A program made the position numbers and the translations under genes. Below, piece after piece: positions 47,303-57,660 of a stretch of 64,000 nucleotides of DNA (its first letter is position 1; every line of letters starts with the position of its first letter). The notes under the pieces are model-generated. The model saw nothing but the letters and a program-made list of their open reading frames with translations. It had not been told where the DNA came from and did not search any database. Source of the DNA: Tipula vernalis (lineage: Eukaryota > Arthropoda > Insecta > Diptera > Tipulidae); NCBI GenBank assembly GCA_958295665.1, contig OY282560.1:20853653-20917652 (forward strand). The letters are read 5' to 3'.

Positions 47303-47795
47303 GGTTCGTAGGTTTATTCTGTTTCTGTTATTTGGCTGATGGAGTGCCGTTTTCAGTTTGAAAACTAATTATGGTCATTGTTTATTTAGAAGTATCATTA
47401 AATTAATCTCGACATTGCTTCAAAGACGAATTTTTTAGATTTTAAATTTGCAATTTTCTAGTTTCTTATATTTTGACAGATAACCCACAAACATGAAAGA
47501 GCAATGAGTTGTTCTTGTTCGATTGACGTCGAAATTACGATTGCTTTTCCATAGAGGGGAAAATAATCAATCGAAAACGACATTAAAAAAAAAAAAAAAT
47601 CCCAGCAAGCAGTTATTAATTCGAAAATTGACTTCGAAAATCGCCTGTATTAGCTTCGTTCAAAATTACGACACAAAAAATCTACGGATTTATCTACGTT
47701 TAAAATTACCAAAAGTAACCTCGGCTAAATCAGTGGATTTTCGAAAACTGTGGATTAATCCGTCGATGTATCCTTGTTTAAAAATACGAGCCTTA

Positions 47796-47945
47796 ACGCT
47801 AAGTAGTCAACTCCGGAATTTAGGTTAATCCAAACAACTGAGAATCTCGGATTTCAAGAGACCCACATAAATAAATGCTTCTTGTTTTAACAGAATAGTC
47901 TCAAAAAATCTATAAAATCTCGAATAATCTACGTAAGTAACACAA
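47796..47945 (-). repeat. dispersed repeat, right flank of the Harbinger element
   Basis: AATCTCGGATTTCAAGAG and AAATCTCGAATAATCTACG strings continue the repeat interrupted at 44693. Confidence 0.4.
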
Positions 47946-48545
47946 ACTCGAATCATTATGATTGTTTTTTGTCGGGGTCAATCAACCATTTCATTAACAA
48001 TGTGTACCAACAGTCAGTATAACTACGGTATGCCAATAACAAAGAAGAGAATGAAGGTGATGCTAATGACAAAGATGATGACGCCTCCAGAAAATTAATT
48101 CCGCGACGTCTCATCGGTATAAGCAAACCAAAAAAAGATTTTTGATAAACATCGACCTCGAAAAACTACTTATACAATTTCCAAAATCCAGATGTATCCG
48201 TAAAGAAAATTCTTATGAAATTAACTTTATTTAAAAAAAGCTTTCTCGTAATTGCGACCTTGAGAATTGCACTTCTTGAATTTCTATTTTGTAAAATATT
48301 CAGAAATTTTAGAACATTAAACCAACATTGACAATGCAACAAAATTTTATTTGGAATGTAAACAAATTTTAGTTGGTAATCTAAAATTCGATTTATTCCA
48401 TGCATATGAAAATTTATGTCAGCCGGCCGCCACTGTTTTTACGACCATTTTTGTTTAGCTATGCAGTGCAGTTTTTCAAAATTTTTGTTATCGTGTTTAT
48501 GCCTTCGCTTCAAAGAATTTTGGGAAACAGTTTCTGTCTTACTTA
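47946..48545. other. no supported feature
   Basis: A 33-codon acidic/basic frame (EENEGDANDKDDD near 48040-48080, then SRKLIPRRLIGISKPKKDF) is open but short and partly simple-sequence. No family recognised. Confidence 0.3.
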
Positions 48546-49399
48546 AGGCGTGTTCGTTTCAGCTGAATTAACTGATGTAGTAGCTACAACTGAAGTAACT
48601 GAAGTGAAGAGACTGTTCGATTCGCAACTCTTCACTTATTCAGTTAAAAATTGAGCAACTGAATTAACTGAAGAGGTATTTTGCTCGCGTAGGTATCTCA
48701 GATGATGAATTTTTTGCTTTTTATTTTTTGTTTTGACATTTTGAATTTGGTTTATGCCGTTAGTGTTGTGATCGGTAATTATAAATATTAATTAAGAATT
48801 ATTCAAAACCTATAAGTCTCAAAAAATCAAATTTACAAAATATTGTTTATGCAGGTATGCATACATATAATATACATACATTTACAAATAATATATTTTA
48901 AAAAATGGTGAATATAGAGGAAAACGATAACTTGATTGAGTATGTCTATTTTAAAAGTACAAGCATAAGTGAGACTACTGCAGATCTCCAATGTAAGTAC
49001 ATATAATATTTGTTCATATAAGACAATATAGATACATGTGTTGTTTACCTTAAAATCGCCGCCATCTAGTGAGAAATATGTCTTCTGGTTCTTTGAATAC
49101 TGCGGCTGATTTCGAATTTCAGTTACCATTTCGCAAAAACTGCATCTGAAATATTTACATAAGAATAAGCTGAAGAATATGTAACACAGACTTTTAATAT
49201 TTTCAGAAATTTTTATTTTTATTTTAAATTTAAAACACTTTTAGATAATACACGCTAGGCGTCAAATTTATTTTTGACATTTATCTGAAGTGAAGAGTGC
49301 CAATCGAACAGTTTCTTCTCTTCAGTAGCTTAATTAAGTGAAGAGTACCTAAATATCTGAAGTGAAGAGTTATACTCTTCAGTTGAAACGAACCCGCCT
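48546..49399. mobile_element. TTA-flanked TIR element, 854 bp
   Basis: Ends AGGCGTGTTCGTTTCAGCTG and the complement of AGGCGGGTTCGTTTCAACTG, flanked by TTA (48543-48545, 49400-49402). Sub-terminal AGTGAAGAG and GTTCGATT words repeat in both arms. The 3-bp TTA duplication suggests PIF/Harbinger type. Inside, an ATG at 48905 opens 29 codons ending at a donor-like AATGTAAGTA, and an opposite-strand frame covers 48833-49129. Neither is recognised. Confidence 0.72.
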
Positions 49400-49402
49400 T
49401 TA

Positions 49403-49851
49403 GTTTACCATCAGACCTTTTAGGAAATTGATCATGGTAACTTCATGTTAAAATTCAAACATCGTAACAAGATTGGTAACTTCACAGCGCTGAGTGAGTT
49501 TTATGTTTTTTAAATGACATCTAAATTTTAAGTTATTTTATAAATAAAATTGAATTACTATTCGACTATTACTATATTTACTATTTCGAGCAGAATTTAA
49601 AAATTTGATCAGAGATACTTAATTGCCATTAGCATTAGTAGCGGCCGAATCTTAAGAAGAAAGAAGGGAACTACTTTGCTCTTTCGACGTCAACCAAACG
49701 CCGGTGGTGCCAAACTGCATATAGAGGAAATAATTGGAAACAATGAAAAAAAAGGTTTGAGTATTTGCTAAATTTTAGGTACATGTTGTACAAAAATGGT
49801 TCAAACCTTTGATAAATTCATCTAATTTGGTTTATTTCTTTGGTTTAATTA
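49403..49851. other. no feature recognised
   Basis: A less AT-rich patch at 49635-49730 has no recognised similarity. Confidence 0.45.
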
Positions 49852-49855
49852 ATAT

Positions 49856-50312
49856 TGTGACGGTGACACCTAGTGTGTAATAGACGAAGTTAAATGAATA
49901 GTTCAATGTTTAACGGTACTAAAATGGAATTTTCCATGATAAAAATTGTTACGTAATGTTTCTACGCTATTCTAACTGGAAAAGTCATGAGCTTTCTAGA
50001 AGTTTGGTTTGTGTATATAAAAAGGAGAACGAAGTGGAATTGGGTTTAGTAATATTTGGTAAGCGACAGTGTGAAGATTAGAAAGTAATTAAAAAGTTAT
50101 TTAAAAAGTGTTGTAGTGCGAAATAAAAATTACAAGTGAATAGTAAAATTTGAGAATAATTTATATAAACTGATTTTGTGAATTTTTATTGATAAACTGT
50201 GTTGTAATAAATTTTGTGAAATAAATAAATTCGTTGGAGATAAATTAAATTGATTTTGTATTATTCACAATCCAGTGATACGAACCTTATTTGACAAGGC
50301 AAAAACGTAACA
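49856..50312 (+). mobile_element. solo LTR 1 (plus orientation), ATAT duplication
   Basis: 457 bp beginning TGTGACGGTGACACC and ending AAAACGTAACA (TG...CA). Contains a TATA-like TGTATATAAAAAGG near 50012-50025 with a leader downstream. Flanked by ATAT at 49852-49855 and 50313-50316. No internal retroelement sequence is attached, so it is a solo LTR, of the type left by recombination between two LTRs. The ATAT target is the preference known for 17.6/297-like gypsy elements. Confidence 0.85.
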
Positions 50313-50316
50313 ATAT

Positions 50317-50815
50317 TGTTACGTTTTTGCCTTGTCACTCAAGGTTCGTATCACTGGATTGTGAATATTACAAAATCAATTTAATTTATCTCCAACGAAT
50401 TTATTTATTTCACACAACAATTATTACAACACAGTTTATCAATAAAAAATTCACAAAATCACTTTAAATAATTTTTACACCATTTTACTATTCACTTATA
50501 ATTTTTATTTCGCACTACAACACTTTTTAAATCACTTTTTAATTACTTTTTAATCTTCACACTGTCGCTTTCCAATTATTACTAATAATCTTACAAGTTT
50601 ACTCTATCGCGTTCCAAATACTAATAATCCAATTCGATCTTGTTCGCCTTTTTATTAACTCAAACCAAACTTCTCGAAAGCTCATAATTTTTCTAGTACT
50701 AATAGCGTAGAAACATTACGTAATAACTTTTATCATGGCAAATTCCATTTAGTACAGTAAAACATTGAGCTATTAGTTTTACTTATCCTATTACACACTA
50801 GGTGTCACCGTCACA
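50317..50815 (-). mobile_element. solo LTR 2 (minus orientation), ATAT duplication
   Basis: 499 bp, the reverse complement of the LTR 1 family: begins TGTTACGTTTTTGCC and ends GGTGTCACCGTCACA. Shares ATAT (50313-50316) with LTR 1 and has ATAT at 50816-50819. Diverged from LTR 1 by scattered substitutions and small indels, so it is a separate insertion and not a local inversion of the same copy. Confidence 0.85.
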
Positions 50816-50824
50816 ATATTGTAT

Positions 50825-51269
50825 TGTAACGGTCACACCTGGTGTGTGATAGAATAAGTTAAATGAATAGCTCATTGTTTTACTGTACTAAAATGGAATT
50901 TTCCATGATAAAACAGTTCTAAATGTTTCTACACTATTCATACTGGAAAAGTCATGAGCTTTCTAGAAGTTTGGTTTGTGTATATAAAAATGCAAACGAA
51001 TTCGAATTTGGAACGCGATAGTGTTAACTTGTAAGAGTTAGTAGTATTTGGAAAGCGACAGTGTGAAGATTAAAAAGGAATTAAAAAGTGTTTTAGTGGA
51101 AATAAAAATTATAAGTGTACAGTAAAATTTGAGAATAATTTATATGAAGTGATTTTGTGAATTTTTATTAATAAACTGTGTTGTAATAATTTTTTTGTGA
51201 AATAAATTGATTTTGTAGTATTCACAATCCAGTGATACGAACCTTAATTGACAAGGTAAAAACGTAACA
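50825..51269 (+). mobile_element. solo LTR 3 (plus orientation), GTAT duplication
   Basis: 445 bp from TGTAACGGTCACACC to AAAACGTAACA, with the same TATA region (TGTATATAAAAATG near 50978-50990). Flanked by GTAT at 50821-50824 and 51270-51273. It has its own duplication, distinct from the other two. Confidence 0.85.
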
Positions 51270-51481
51270 GTATATTTGCTAATTCGTACCATCTATTTTA
51301 TAATATTAGAACTAATTTTCGAAATGTTTACGTATATTTTACGTTTTTTAATAGAAATATAAAAGAATTTCATATTTTGATTGAAATCCAGTGAAATACA
51401 TCCAGTGTAAGCGCTTATTTTGGAAAATGCTCATTTCATTTTTTTTTCCTAAAAAAAACCCAAAAAAAAAAAAAAACAAAG

Positions 51482-51536
51482 GGTGCGTCCGAAATGAAAA
51501 CTGTGGATTTAGCGAAGACACATTTGAAAAAGTTAC
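51482..51536 (-). repeat. short dispersed repeat, inverse of 20692-20746
   Basis: GGGTGCGTCCGAAATG ... ATTTAGCGAAGACACATTTG is the reverse complement of the 20692 copy. Confidence 0.5.
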
Positions 51537-51659
51537 ATGCAGTGTAGGTTTTATGTGCATTTTTAATACGTAATGAAAAATAACGAAAAGATTTCAAACG
51601 CATCGTGTTAATGTTTCCTTTTTAGATTCTTTTATGTTAGTTTCTCAAAATCCCAAATT

Positions 51660-52013
51660 CATAAAAGAAACTCGTGTGTTGGCCACATCTAAATTTTTTA
51701 TTTTCTTTTACGTTACTAACTTATAATTTTGGGTTCCCTTGAGTCCAAAAAAGGGGCTTTCGAAGTGGTGTCTGTCGATCTAACTTTTAAACAATAGAAC
51801 CGAAACATCATATTTATGCTTTTTTCTTAGTTTGGGAGGTTCTAGTGAGTTTAAATGAAAATCGTCCAACCGGTAGTGGCGGCTACCACACGTGCTACAG
51901 AATTTACCGAAAAACTATAAAAAAAATTGTTAAAAACAAAAAAATAAAATTTTTTCAAAATTTGCTTCAAAATTCTCCGTTTATAAAAGAAAGTTCTGTA
52001 TTGGCCCACCCCA
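51660..52013 (-). repeat. dispersed 'GTGTGGCC' repeat, copy D (minus) plus an extra end
   Basis: Read on the minus strand, GGCCAATACAGAACTTTC near 52010 is one end. CGAAACCCAC-type interior (51750-51790, CTTGAGTCCAAAAAAGGGGC) and TTTCTTTTACG at 51702 give the other. A second terminal copy (TAAAAGAAACTCGTGTGTTGG) lies at 51662-51690. Confidence 0.6.
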
Positions 52014-53829
52014 ATTGTTTTATATGGCATTGAGTTTTTTTCACCTCTAGCCGTTCGGACAATTTTAGAAAGTTGGCAACCCTATTATATTAATATTTAC
52101 ATACGAGTATATAGTTTCACATATTAAAACAAAAAAGTTCTTCAAATCCGAAAATCGGAATGTCTTCGTCAATTTTCTTTTCGATTAATTTGCGTTTTTT
52201 AATATTCCGTTCTTTTTGATATTTCGATGTTTTGTTCTTCGATCTAATTTTTTCGATCGTTTTGGTTTTAACCATATAAAGCAAGTGGAGTAGTTGAAAA
52301 TATGAAATGTGAGGGTATATACAATTAGGCATATAAAAACCATCAAACGGTTAAAATCGTTGTGCCACAGTATTTACATCTGTACGCCTACAAGTTAAAC
52401 CCAAACAGGAACTATTTGCGAAATCGTAAATCTCTGGATTAAATATAAAATCAACAAATAATTCGTTCAATTTCCATTATGGAAACATTGAAAGAATTTA
52501 ACGTTTCATGGAATGAAAAATTAAAATTTCAATAAAATGTTTTATGAAAAGCTGGCGTACAAAAGTTATGCGATACAGTTAATACATTTCTCATACATTT
52601 TTACGTTTTGTTGTTGTTAAATTGAACAATGAACTGGAAGCATAACTTCCCATAAGCTTTTGTAAGCCGACAGAATTATTTGAACGAAAAAAACTATTTG
52701 CCCTACAAATCGATAAGAAAGAGAGAGAATTAATTTTTGTTCTTCCCTTGAATTCCCTAAAAAATTCATTAGAATGACAAAAGTTGTTATGGTTCAAAAA
52801 ATCGATTTTCTCGGAAAATTCGTTCCAAATTATTCATTCTACTACACCATACGTTCAAATCAATTAAATGTAAATTTTTTGGTTTTATTTTTATTTCATT
52901 CGATACTTTCTAAGAGTAATATCGTGCAGATTATATCACTCTTTTAGTATTTTTGGTCTAGGGGTAGGGAAAATGTAACCTTTGTAATATAAGGTACACA
53001 TTTCATTTAATATCGTACTCACACACTGACCCAAAAAAAAAAAAAATAAATAAAACTTTCTTAATTACTAAAAACAACTGTATTCACATAAATTTATCAA
53101 ATAAAAACAGTTGACATTTTACCTTCACGTTTTAAGACGAGAGGGGTGTAAATTTTTTTTTTTTTTTTTTTTCAATCAAGAATACATTTTATAAAGCTCG
53201 CGATTAAATCAATGAAAAATGTGTTCGAGGAGAGCGCAAAGAAAATTTAAATATTTTTACGTGAAATTTTGAACTTTTTTTTTTGTTTTGTTTTTCCCCG
53301 CATACCGCATGCGTCTTCCTCATCTCTGTAATAATATAGTCAAAGTACTGTAATTTAAATGTTAAATCGTTCAAATATTTCAACACAAGATTTTGATCTT
53401 ATTATTAGAAATGTTATCGCCACATCTTCTAAAGAATTTATTAACACAGCATTAAGAATTTAGAATGTTCTTAGAATGGATCTAAATATAAATTTTTTTT
53501 TTTTTTGTTCTGGCTGTTGTTTCAAGGCGGTGAACGGTTGTTATTTACGGCACCCAAATCAGTTTAGAACTTGAAAAAAAAAATGTTTTACAAAACGAAT
53601 CAAAATATTTTGTTTGTTTTGAAATAACTGTTGAAAGGTGGTGGCATATTTTCTATTAAAATCACTATCGTTGCAGGAACAAAAACTTTCGACAATCTCG
53701 ACAATTAAATCACACTGAAAAAACATCCAACACTGTTGACAGGCTTTATGTTCTGGCAAAAACGAATCATTTTTGTATTTTTAATAGCTAATTTTGATCC
53801 AAAAGAACTAAGATATTTAAATCCTGTTA
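52014..53829. other. AT-rich non-coding DNA
   Basis: Several T and A tracts (53150-53172, 53491-53505). No gene or clear repeat recognised. Confidence 0.5.
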
Positions 53830-55140
53830 AAAATGACCAAAAATGTTGTTGAACCAAAACCACTTTTCTTCACGTTTTGACAGTCTCTAGGTTCGAAAAA
53901 GCAACAAAATAAAAATTTCAGTCCGTCATTCTGGCTGGATGTCTGTTTGTATCTATGGTCTCTCAAGAACCTGTACATCAAGAGGGTCGGGTACCTAACA
54001 AGATTGAGTTGGGCATTGAATTTTAGGTTGAATTGTAAGCTAAGGTAGGAGTCAATTTGCGGGTTGAGTTGGAGTTATGTCGGGGGAGGGGGGGTCTGTT
54101 GAATTGATGATTGAATTAGAGTTGGCTTGTCTTGAGTTGGGAGTTGAGTTGTTCGTGCGTTTGAGTTACGGTTAAGTTGGGGTTGGACTAGAGCTGAATT
54201 GGAATTGAGTTGGGATTGAGTTGAGTAGGAGTCAGCGGTTAACTTGGGAAAATTATGTGACGTTGAGTTGAGGGTTGAGTGGGAAGTTAGCTTGGGTTGC
54301 ATGGGCCCTTCGTGGTATTGCGTGCAAAACCTCGAGTGATTCCAACCAATTTTTTTTAAAAATAGCTTGGGTTGTTTTGAGTTGAGTTCATGTACGCAAG
54401 TAGTGTTTGCAGTCGCGTTGATTGGATGATTGAATTTGAGGGTAGTTTATGATTGAGTTGAGTTCATAGAGACAGACAGTTTTCATATCAGATTGGTTTA
54501 AGGATTAAGTTTATGGTTGATTTGAGGGTAGTGTTGGGAGTGGAGATATGCATGAGTTGACGTTTTTGGTGAGAGTAGGGTGTTGGGATGATGTTTAGCG
54601 ATGGGAGGGAGGTGGAGATTAGATTAAGTTGAGTTCATGTAAGGATGCAGTTTTCTAACCATGTTGATTTAGAGTTTGAATTGAATATTGAGTTAGGATT
54701 GAATTGAGGTTAAGTTGATGGTTGAGTTGGGGTTGAGTTATGGTTAAATAATCGTTAAGTTTAAGGTTGGATTGAGTTTAAATCGAGTTAGGGTTGAATA
54801 GGGTTTTAGTTCAAGTTGAATCGAACTTAAGTGAGAAGTTTGGCTGGGGATTAATTTGGGATCGAGTTGATGTTTAGTAGGAGGTTAGATTGAGTTGTGT
54901 TGTGGAATTTATTTCGAGATTAATTTGGATTAAGTTGAGTTGAAGTTGAGTTGAAGTTGAGTTGAAGTTGAGTTGAAGTTGAGTTGAAGTTGAGTTTAGG
55001 TTGAGTGAGCTTGCGTTGGGGTTGTTTGAGGCGTTCAGTTGGGGTTGAATTGGTGATTGGGTTGAGCGTTAGGTTGCACATTGATTCGGTGATTGCGTTG
55101 AGGATTGCTGTGCGATTTAGTTGGAAGTTGAGTTATAAAT
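53830..55140. repeat. GAGTTG-type minisatellite block B with conserved head
   Basis: The head (AAATGACCAAAAATGTTGTTG, later TTTCAGTCCGTCATTCTGGC and GGATGTCTG) matches block A. Degenerate GAGTTG units follow from 54000. A homogeneous stretch of the 11-bp unit GAGTTGAAGTT occurs five times at about 54937-54995, which shows recent local expansion. Open frames across it are by-products of the repeat. Confidence 0.75.
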
Positions 55141-55141
55141 T

Positions 55142-55480
55142 GTGTAACGAAATCTCACAAGGGGATCTCGTTAACAGACACGATTTCAGAGGTCCGGTGC
55201 GGTATGGGTAGCTGACTAGACTCAGGATGTGGCGTGGGGGTTCGACAACTCAAGGCCCAAAAAAACATTGAGGAGCAATGCCCAGTTGAGTTCAAGGCCA
55301 CCCTCAGTGGATAGCACATATGCCGCGCTGCTCCCTCCACCCAACGGCGGGTGTGCGCGAGGGGACAGCGCTGCCTGTAATCACCGCACGATCGTGGCCG
55401 TGATTCTCCCCTCACTCCCCATAAAAGGAAAAATTTAGCTCATCATCATCATATCATCAAAGGAAATAACCATAACCCCA
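55142..55480. other. GC-rich segment with TCA-repeat tail, possibly a LINE 3' end
   Basis: 55142-55430 is far more GC-rich than its surroundings (for example CCAACGGCGGGTGTGCGCGA), then ends in a short TCATCATCATCATATCATCA tail at 55440-55459. Simple-sequence tails of this type end several non-LTR families. No protein similarity was recognised in either strand. Confidence 0.35.
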
Positions 55481-55522
55481 ATAAAGTGAAAAAAATAAAA
55501 AAAAAGAAAATGAAAGAAAAAC

Positions 55523-56669
55523 ATTCGCCGAATCACGGCTGTGAAAAATTTCTAAAATCATTCCTAAATGAAAAAAAATTGAATGTATTGGTGTGTATTT
55601 AAACAAAAATAAAGAGCACGAAACATTTAGGCGGAATTAATATTTAATACATATTTAAATTAAAAATAAACCCATTCAAATAGACTTATATTTCGTAAAA
55701 AATCGAATTTTATTAAAAAATTTCAAAATACACTAGCTTTACATTAAGTTTTAATTTATAATCTAACTGTCGTTGCTTGAAAAAATTCATTATCAGTCGT
55801 AAATAAATTGCAAACGAATGCAGATTTTATGAGGTATATAGGTATCGCCCCATACTTTTCTGTTAGCACTATCGATTGCCAGTACTCAGAAGTTTTTCCA
55901 GATTTCTGGCATTGTTTTGGAATGACTAAAATTGGGCCCGAAATAAACAACTCAAATATGTAGATATTACTTCATTTTATTAATTTAACGGAATACAACT
56001 CCAGATTTTGCGAGGTGGACACCGATTCCACTATATTTTTCTGATAGCCCTATCTATTGCCAGTACTGACAAACTTTTTCAAATTTTTGACATTGTTCTG
56101 GAATGGCCAAAATTGGACCCGAACTAAACGACTCAAATATGTAGATATTACTTCATTTTATTAATTTAACGGAATACAACTCCAGATTTTGAAAATGAAG
56201 TAATATCTACATATTTGAGTGGTTTATTTCGGGTCTAATTTTGACTATTCCAGAATAGTGCCAAAAATTTAAAAAAGTTTGTTAGTACTGGTAATAGATA
56301 GGGTTTACAGAACAATCTGGTGTTTTATTCCGTTAAATTAATAAAATAAGGAAAGTAATACGTATGTGAGTCACTTATATCGGGCCAAATTTTTTCCATT
56401 CCAGAGCTATGACGAAAATCTAAAAAAATTCGTCAGTAGCATTTTGTGATATATACAGGAAAGAAATTGTAGTGGGCTAAATGTTTACCTGGCAAAACCT
56501 GGAGTTGCATTTAATTTGAATATAAATTAATTCAATAATTTAACAAACTATAATTACGCCTAAATGTTTTTTCGGAATTCTATTAAATTTTGTTTCTCAC
56601 AAATACAAACAAAGCGGTTTTATTTCAGGAATGATTTATGAATTTTTTCACAGCCGTCCTCCGGCGTAT
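55523..56669. mobile_element. second foldback element with inverted tandem sub-repeats
   Basis: Outer inverted ends: ATTCGCCGAATCACGGCTGT at the left, complement of ATACGCCGGAGGACGGCTGT at the right, followed by GAAAAAT and a TCATTCCT string in both arms. Next come ATTTAGGCGGAATTAAT and its inverse. The interior has two copies of a roughly 180-bp unit in one orientation (each ending near TTAACGGAATACAACTCCAG, at 55987 and 56168) and two diverged copies in the opposite orientation (56190-56345 and 56350-56510). No transposase. Confidence 0.72.
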
Positions 56670-56752
56670 GAAATTTTTCCTAGACCATTCCTAAACATAG
56701 TTTTTGTATTTAGAATTAATCTAGGAAATATTTCACGCGCATCGCCGAATCT
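56662..56752. mobile_element. miniature derivative: two foldback ends joined
   Basis: CGGCGTATGAAATTTTTCCT ... CCATTCCTAAAC at the left pairs with AATCTAGGAAATATTTCACG ... GCGCATCGCCG at the right. These are the terminal sequences of the preceding foldback element facing each other with almost no interior. Confidence 0.55.
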
Positions 56753-57029
56753 GTATTTTATTTGGACAATTGGACGGAGGAAATGAAAACAAGAATCGAC
56801 CCAAGATAAATTATTACTATTTTTTTTTTTTTTGTTTTAATAAACACACTTGGAGCCCATTAGCCATTGAGGAATCGAAGATGAGAGAGAACGAAAGAGA
56901 ACGGAAGAAGCTGAAAAAAATTATTTAAGTAAAAAGAAAAAAATATAATAATATAATAAAGTATAAGCGTGCTTCCGAATGCACGACGCATTAACAAGCG
57001 AAGATAAATAAAAAAAAAATTCTTTTTGG
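56753..57029. other. no feature recognised
   Basis: AT-rich, T tract at 56820-56833. Confidence 0.5.
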
Positions 57030-57640
57030 CAATTAAATTGGAAAAGTTTAATTAAATCGAAAATCAAATCCAAGAAAATTCAAGTTAATTTAAACTTGAC
57101 AGTTAAGAAATTGATTAAATTTGGAAAAATTAATTAAGAAAAATTGAATAAAATTTAATGTAATTGATCAAACTTGATAAAATCCAATAAAAAAAGATGA
57201 ATTAAATTTAATGTAATTAATTAAGAGATGATTAAATTTAATAAAATTAATTAGGAAAAATAAATTAATTAATTTTAATTTAATTAATTAAGAAAAATAA
57301 ATGAATTAGTTTGATAAGATAAATTAAGAAAAATAAATGAAAAATCCAAAAATGATTAAATTTGATAAATTCAATTAAGAAAAATAAATTAATTAAATTT
57401 AATATGATTAATTCAAAAATGATTAAATTTGGTAACCTTAATTAAGAAAAAATAATAAATTAAATTTAATGAGATTAATTAAATAAAAGGAATTAGATTT
57501 AATATGAATTATTAAGAAATGATTAAATTTAATATAATTAATCAAGAAGAGGAATTAAACTTAATAAAAATTAATTAAAAAAATAAAGGAATTAAATTTG
57601 GTAATAAAAAAAAATAAAAAAAATTGATAAAAAAAAATTG
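57030..57640. repeat. AT-rich degenerate tandem repeat
   Basis: Units of about 30-40 bp built from AATTAAATTTAATnnAATTA and AAGAAAAATAAAT recur with many variants. Almost no G or C. Confidence 0.65.
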
Positions 57641-57660
57641 TCACAAACGGTTTTTTTTCT

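Larger units (their letters stand above)
44697..47792. mobile_element. PIF/Harbinger-like transposon, 3.1 kb, TTA target duplication
   Basis: The ends form an inverted pair: left GGCCCGTAATTTTAAACGAG, right the complement of GGCTCGTATTTTTAAACAAG, followed inward by GATA. TTA flanks both ends (44694-44696, 47793-47795), the 3-bp TWA duplication typical of PIF/Harbinger. A transposase N-terminal remnant lies just inside the left end, in agreement. The element is interrupted by an hAT-type element (45592-47302) and is itself inside a dispersed repeat. Confidence 0.8.

Noticed and set aside
48040..48130. Short acidic/basic frame (KDDD...RRLIG)
   Set aside because: Only about 33 codons, partly simple sequence, no start codon or splice signals.
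54075..54302. Minus-strand open frame rich in Ser, Asn, Thr and Gln
   Set aside because: It is the complement of the GAGTTG minisatellite; the composition is dictated by the repeat.
55155..55438. Overlapping open frames on both strands in the GC-rich segment
   Set aside because: Long frames are expected in GC-rich sequence; neither strand shows a recognised family.
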